A stretch of 64,000 nt of DNA from Pterois miles (taxonomy: Eukaryota; Chordata; Actinopteri; Perciformes; Scorpaenidae). The translations under genes and the position numbers were made by a program. Positions 62,401-64,000 of this stretch are shown one piece after another. The notes under the pieces are model-generated. The model did not search any database. It had not been told where the DNA came from and saw only the letters and a program-made list of their open reading frames with translations. Positions within the stretch are counted from its first letter, which is position 1; the number at the start of each line of letters is the position of its first letter. Location of the stretch: contig CAMQGK010000637.1 of assembly GCA_947000775.1 (NCBI GenBank), positions 11,945,501 to 12,009,500 on the forward strand, read 5' to 3'.

Positions 62401-63493
62401 CATTGTTAAAGGGGTCCCTTGACCTCTGACCTATATATATTCAGTTAACCCAGTGATGCACTGAGTTAGCCTTTATCAACATTGATTAGTGTAAATTTTA
62501 ATGTGTTTAAAAGAAAATTGTCATTTATCATGACTTTAGCTTTGGCTATTGTTTCTACCAGTTATGATAACGTTATATTTAAGATATACTGTTAAGCTAA
62601 TTGCTGATATCTTGGAAAATGGTGACATCGCTTTAACAAGTCCAACCAAGAAACAAGCAGCTCAGACAGGTTGTTAACAAGCAGTTTTGTCAAAACCACT
62701 TTATTTGGAGGTAAAACTGATAAAGAGCATATCTGTAAGGTTGCTAATACAGTACTTTACAGTACAGTAGGTCAAAGCTGAATCATGAATTCAGCCTTAA
62801 AACTGTGATGGATGTTAACAAGGGTCAGTCTGTTTCATAGTTTTATTTATTTTTTGTTTGACAGGAACAGTGTACAGCTTCTTAGCTGTACCAGAGTTAG
62901 CTATAAGCTAATTTACATCTGTTGTCACTTGGTAGGAAACAATGAACATCTCTGTTAAGACAATTAACACTCTAGCGGGCCGCTGACAATTACAAGACAG
63001 TACTTATTCACCATACAACATCATCAGCGACAGCAAGATGAAGACACATCAAGTGTTTGCTTTTCACTTTACAGTATCTTATCTATAGAAGTTTGGCTCT
63101 TCTGTGACTTTATCTAAAACTTGTGTGACTGTTTCTTGCCCCATCTGACTTATTTTTACTGTTCCAAGAGAATTAACTATATAAGTACAATGATATCAGC
63201 AACACCACTGCATGAAAATTTGTCAAGGCAAGGTTGTGACAAAGAAGAATAATACTTATGAGATGGAAAACACAAAAACATATCTCGCCTAATAACCCTG
63301 CAGCCATGCATGCTGCCTGCCTACCCTTCTGGGCGATGGTGCAGAATTCCTCCTGAAGTTTAATGTAGTCACTGGCACACTCTGCACTGTCTGTCAGCCG
63401 GGAGACAGGGGGTTGAAAGTCCACCAGCTCGGCACACAGGTTGGGGTTGGATGAGTGGAGGCGGACAGGAGACATGCTGGCAGATAGAGGGAC
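14336..63493 (-). CDS. osbpl6: osbpl6 (ORP6) oxysterol-binding-protein-related protein, 3' part: 14 coding exons, 604 aa; N-terminus outside window
   Basis: ORP6 is a lipid-transfer protein acting at ER contact sites. Exons in transcript order: 63493-63325, 61887-61757, 59153-59046, 58691-58560, 57677-57590, 55825-55572, 55185-55048, 16352-16289, 16096-16018, 15927-15783, 15690-15546, 15391-15265, 15054-14932, 14447-14336 (TAG). All phases agree (1815 nt). The fragment has a coiled linker (KLQEEFCTIAQK, HSLLKSSFNTVAIEKEK), a canonical FFAT motif for VAP binding (EFFDAQE, fragment residues 163-169), and the lipid-binding ORD from about residue 240 to the end. The ORD contains KPFNPLLGESYE, the signature EQVSHHPP (339-346), and the end TYWELRKNPGF. 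Paralogues ORP3 and ORP7 are similar; synteny with prkra and RLHSSNPNLCA favour ORP6. The PH domain must lie upstream of 63493. One intron (16353-55047) is filled by satellite DNA. Confidence 0.95.
14932..15054 (-). CDS. osbpl6: osbpl6 exon: C-terminal helix region
   Basis: Acceptor tgggtcacag, donor gtaagc. Encodes HLEEGNLEMASLDKQRIEDL, then QRVRRKWNEENNIKLEPRFF. Confidence 0.94.
15265..15391 (-). CDS. osbpl6: osbpl6 exon: ORD
   Basis: Acceptor ccttgtcag, donor gtacag. Encodes SMPTDYELYYGFTRFAIELN to TDARFRPDQ. Confidence 0.95.
15546..15690 (-). CDS. osbpl6: osbpl6 exon: ORD
   Basis: Acceptor ttgttttcag, donor gtaggc. Encodes GNYWSSNVNEVQGFVMDQEG, then KWHEGLYCGVPPSAKCIWRP. Confidence 0.96.
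15783..15927 (-). CDS. osbpl6: osbpl6 exon: ORD
   Basis: Acceptor tacgtctag, donor gtaaaa. Encodes GDHYEWNKVTTCVHNILSGR, then WIEHYGEITIRNTKSS to KLTFVK. Confidence 0.95.
16018..16096 (-). CDS. osbpl6: osbpl6 exon: ORD
   Basis: Acceptor tgatttcag, donor gtaaca. Encodes VRWKNKFWGKSMEILPIGTV and NLMLP. Confidence 0.95.
16289..16352 (-). CDS. osbpl6: osbpl6 exon: VSHHPP, PI4P/sterol-binding signature
   Basis: Acceptor gtctcacag, donor gtaggt. 21 codons plus one base: VSHHPPISACHCESKNFTFW and Q. The paired histidines bind the PI4P phosphate in ORP proteins. Confidence 0.95.
16380..16670. repeat. Teleost interspersed repeat carrying nuclear-receptor half-sites
   Basis: Text such as gaccaccaaaatctaatcag, ccttgagtccaaatggctgt and aagaaattcattcaaggcgt matches, from memory, a repeat seen very widely in teleost introns. 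A partial internal duplication has a period of about 134 bp (16491 and 16625). It abuts the satellite on the exon side. No family name is given. Confidence 0.6.
16602..16629. promoter_or_regulatory. Perfect estrogen-response-element-like palindrome overlapping a DR1
   Basis: AGGTCACAGTGACCT at 16602-16616 equals the consensus ERE (AGGTCAnnnTGACCT). TGACCTTTGACCT at 16617-16629 is a direct repeat with spacer 1 of the RXR/PPAR/HNF4 type. The match is seen; function is not shown, and it lies in a repeat. Confidence 0.4.
16670..18180. repeat. Array A: degenerate short-unit satellite (gacatactatactatgac + T-run)
   Basis: Irregular units of roughly 25-45 bp built on (c/g)acatactatactatgac followed by 5-12 T, all in one orientation. 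Divergence between units is high, unlike the 155-bp core. Short ORFs across it (e.g. near 17419-17679) are repeat artefacts. Confidence 0.9.
18181..19727 (-). mobile_element. Tc1/mariner transposon, left end truncated
   Basis: Long inverted repeats (18181-18349 against 19521-19690) share, for example, AAGTGTTTTTGCAAGTTTGA and GGAATATTCCAATTAAT. The right end continues 37 nt further to ...TTTTGAACACAACTG followed by TA (19728-19729), a typical Tc1 terminus. The matching 37 nt are missing on the left, where the element abuts array sequence, so it cannot be complete. It contains the broken transposase at 18362-19362. Confidence 0.93.
18362..19362 (-). pseudogene. Tc1 transposase with one frameshift
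   Basis: DD34E transposase. The N-terminal half (19362 down to about 19003) starts MVKSKEWSKKFREEV and holds the paired-like helix-turn-helix (KRLNISRDTIGSIV) and a GRGRKR hinge. The C-terminal half holds the catalytic D in WSDETK, the second D in QQDNDPKH, and the E in PIENLW, 34 residues later. The frame changes near 18998-19005 in the acaagaagagt stretch. The ATG-to-stop length is 1001 nt, one base short of 334 codons, so a single-base deletion explains it. No other stop is seen, so the copy is young but dead. Confidence 0.93.
19730..19985. repeat. Transitional repeat between Tc1 and the 155-bp array
   Basis: Two copies of a unit at 149-bp spacing (gactgttaaca at 19734 and 19883), each with gaaatttttcaagattcaa and ttttcatgaaat, mixed with catactataatatgac of the array A type. 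It looks intermediate between the short units and the 155-bp monomer. Confidence 0.6.
33700..34380 (+). repeat. Higher-order block of array B, copy 1
   Basis: Ordered rare variants: cgacaaactatac (33707), accatagtatcattc (33773), cttactatactatgg (about 34022), gtaaagttttac (about 34048) and aatcttataacaattcac (34357). The same order recurs in three other places. Confidence 0.8.
36360..37190 (+). repeat. Higher-order block of array B, copy 2
   Basis: Same marker order at 36366, 36432, 36680, about 36706 and 37167. It is about 150 bp longer than copy 1 because of one extra monomer (with acatgtaataatac) before the last marker. Confidence 0.8.
43265..44095 (+). repeat. Higher-order block of array B, copy 3
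   Basis: Same markers at 43269, 43334, 43581, about 43606 and 44070. It carries the same extra monomer as copy 2. Confidence 0.8.
48970..49650 (+). repeat. Higher-order block of array B, copy 4
   Basis: Same markers at 48978, 49043, 49291, about 49316 and 49628. It lacks the extra monomer, like copy 1, and has a second cttactatac near 49445. Confidence 0.8.
52030..52467 (+). mobile_element. Solo-LTR-like insertion in array C
   Basis: 438 bp of complex sequence, unlike the array, starting TGTAGGAGCC and ending GTCGCA. It has an AATAAA at 52350-52355 (ccaataaaggag) about 115 nt before the end, as in an LTR. It is flanked by atagaatg (52022-52029) and atagcatg (52468-52475). Because the flanks are a tandem repeat and 8 bp is long for an LTR, this flanking match may be coincidental. 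There is no internal retroelement sequence and no terminal inverted repeats. The LTR reading is an inference; an unidentified insertion is the alternative. Confidence 0.5.
54607..54665 (+). repeat. Retroelement 3'-tail-like fragment
   Basis: The phrase aatttccccactgtcggact followed by aataaaggaatatcttatct with (TTATCT)-like repeats resembles the 3' tail of a common teleost LINE/SINE. Only the tail is present, embedded in array C. Confidence 0.4.
55048..55185 (-). CDS. osbpl6: osbpl6 exon: ORD core, ends in ...FFSEQ before the satellite intron
   Basis: Acceptor ctctgacag, donor gtaagt. 46 codons, VLVAAFAISGYSSTYYRAGS through KPFNPLLGESYECIREDKGF to CFFSEQ. The last two residues begin the EQVSHHPP signature. 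Confidence 0.96.
55572..55825 (-). CDS. osbpl6: osbpl6 exon: start of the ORD
   Basis: Acceptor tttttcccag, donor gtaaag. Encodes FRNGRRSCLPAPCPDTSNIN, then NLWNILRNNIGKDLSKVSMP and NEPLNTLQRLCEELEYSELL to FERMV. This is the lid and first strands of the lipid-binding domain. Confidence 0.96.
56370..56700 (+). repeat. Teleost interspersed repeat fragment
   Basis: The ordered phrases caaaggctttgtgccctct, agggagggactaggccac and gagccagtgtatggaggc, then a dinucleotide-poor GC part, recall a repeat widespread in teleosts. Ends are approximate and the family is not named. Confidence 0.4.
56979..57161 (+). pseudogene. Orphan coding-like fragment (repeat-associated ORF)
   Basis: Open from ATG 56979 and followed by a good donor (ggacag|gtaagc at about 57162). 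Encodes MEAQKKKKNKVISNEARRAK, then KIRINIGLAFNSWRDLHLVL and TDPELAKFLLDR. The INIGxAFxxWRDL...KTDPELAxFLLD pattern is, from memory, shared by the first exon of many multi-copy uncharacterised teleost genes, probably transposon-derived. It is antisense to osbpl6, and no second exon is found. The A-run in the first codons is a likely slippage site. Confidence 0.4.
57590..57677 (-). CDS. osbpl6: osbpl6 exon: acidic linker
   Basis: Acceptor cctcgcag, donor gtaggt. Encodes GSDDESYVSDVSDNISEDNA to DNVSRQ, an acidic serine-rich stretch close to human ORP6; phase 1 out. Confidence 0.93.
57678..58559 (-). other. osbpl6 intron, nothing recognised
   Basis: About 0.9 kb between the acidic-linker and FFAT exons. 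No repeat or gene identified. Confidence 0.6.
58560..58691 (-). CDS. osbpl6: osbpl6 exon: FFAT motif
   Basis: Acceptor ttcctgcag, donor gtatat. 44 codons, including SRLSMSESVSEFFDAQEVLL. EFFDAQE is a perfect FFAT core (EFFDAxE), preceded by a Ser/Glu tract as usual for VAP ligands. Confidence 0.96.
58921..58950 (-). CDS. osbpl6: Candidate 30-nt cassette exon of osbpl6
   Basis: Between two phase-0 exons lies an exact 30-nt block bounded by a cttgtag acceptor and a gtaagc donor. It is open in frame and encodes TDGFSNEHWQ. If included it adds 10 residues between ...STPDE and AGEQ..., upstream of the FFAT motif. The splice sites are seen; use as an alternative exon is inferred. Confidence 0.5.
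59046..59153 (-). CDS. osbpl6: osbpl6 exon: linker
   Basis: Acceptor attattcag, donor gtaggt. 36 codons: ALSQNAELRTRLNRIHSESV to NIISTPDE; phase 0 on both sides. Confidence 0.94.
59154..61756 (-). other. osbpl6 intron with a diverged tandem duplication
   Basis: A 2.6-kb intron. It contains two diverged copies of a roughly 210-bp unit (about 60480-60900). The rest shows no gene or recognised element. Confidence 0.6.
60480..60900 (+). repeat. Two-copy diverged tandem repeat, ~211-bp period
   Basis: ggtagtgtacagtgggtt at 60584 and ggtagcgtacagtgggttta at 60795. Each is preceded by a gctaaat(a/g)ct-containing stretch and followed by gaaaacagctaactgctgct / gaaaacagctgcctgctgc. It resembles a repeat dispersed in fish genomes. 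Confidence 0.55.
61757..61887 (-). CDS. osbpl6: osbpl6 exon: coiled-coil linker
   Basis: Acceptor tatgtgcag, donor gtaacg. Encodes VHSLLKSSFNTVAIEKEKIK to SLRKSLSQ; heptad-like and charged. Confidence 0.94.
61888..63324 (-). other. osbpl6 intron with an old interspersed repeat
   Basis: A 1.4-kb intron. A teleost repeat fragment lies at about 62245-62440; otherwise no coding or RNA gene signal. Confidence 0.6.
62245..62440 (+). repeat. Teleost interspersed repeat fragment
   Basis: The ordered phrases agaggtcatatgaaactaga, gggatccattgttaccaa, gaaggaggctaaataacact and ggggtcccttgacctctgac match, from memory, a very common teleost interspersed repeat. Only an internal part is present. Confidence 0.55.
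63325..63493 (-). CDS. osbpl6: osbpl6 exon: linker, first one in window
   Basis: Acceptor ctctctccag, donor gtaggc. Encodes VPLSASMSPVRLHSSNPNLC on to LQEEFCTIAQK; phase 0 in, phase 1 out. It corresponds to the linker after the PH domain of human ORP6. Confidence 0.93.
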
Positions 63494-64000
63494 CTGGAGA
63501 GAGATGGCCACCACAAAGGAGGGAAGCTGTCAGTCAGTTGAGAGGCACACTAATGCATTGACAGAACTAACTGTGAAGAGCGAAAATGTTGGTCGATGAG
63601 GCATAGCTAACTAAAAAATAATGTAAAATGGTACTAATTATTCTACTTAATACATCAAACACTCCTAAGGATCTGACATGTCACACCATGCTCTTCTCGT
63701 TACTGTCCTCGACATTATTTTGAAGGAAAATGCCAATAAAAAAGCTGCATTGTCATTCTTCTGCACTTACTGCTGATTCAGTCATGAAGGTCATTAGACA
63801 TCAAGAACAAGTAAATCAAAAGGCAACTGATGAGTCAGAAATCTCTAAGGGTTAAGACTGTTGAGGAGCTTTTAGAGTCTGTGATAGCAAATCTATTCTT
63901 GAGAGAATAATGTCTTAAAATTCGTTGGTTAAAAAAAAGTACATTCAAACAGTGTATGAAAGCACATTTAGCGTTTTCAGGAAACATAGATTAATATATC
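63494..64000 (-). other. osbpl6 intron, runs off the window
   Basis: Sequence 5' of the first visible osbpl6 exon. No further exon is recognised before the edge. Confidence 0.6.

Overview
The window looks like nuclear DNA from a ray-finned (teleost) fish. It holds intron-rich vertebrate genes, a Tc1/mariner copy, a tRNA-headed SINE with a GGAT-type tail, hAT-like MITEs and several interspersed repeats of a kind familiar from teleost genomes. I cannot name the species from sequence alone.

Two convergent genes organise the window. On the + strand, prkra (PACT, a three-dsRBD partner of Dicer and PKR) can be rebuilt as eight coding exons from 683 to 8797. All splice phases agree and the product is 307 aa. 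On the - strand lies the 3' two thirds of osbpl6 (ORP6, an oxysterol-binding-protein-related lipid transfer protein). Fourteen coding exons run from 63493 down to the stop at 14336 (604 aa), and the PH-domain part lies beyond the right edge. PRKRA and OSBPL6 are also tail-to-tail neighbours in human, so this is conserved synteny.

The striking part is one osbpl6 intron (16353-55047, about 38.7 kb). It separates the two halves of the ORP signature motif (EQ | VSHHPP). Almost all of it is tandem repeat. The left flank (16.67-18.18 kb) has short degenerate units built on a 'gacatactatactatgac + T-run' motif and is interrupted by a broken Tc1 element. The core (about 19.98-51.78 kb) is a head-to-tail array of a roughly 155-bp AT-rich monomer, about 200 copies, with higher-order blocks. 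The right flank (51.79-54.78 kb) has the same short motif in inverted orientation and is interrupted by a solo-LTR-like insertion. A hormone-response-like teleost repeat sits between the array and the downstream exon.

Outside the array, prkra introns carry MITEs and a (TA)n microsatellite. The intergenic region carries a SINE with a perfect 12-bp target duplication. The remaining osbpl6 introns carry old interspersed repeats, a small orphan coding-like fragment and a candidate 30-nt cassette exon.
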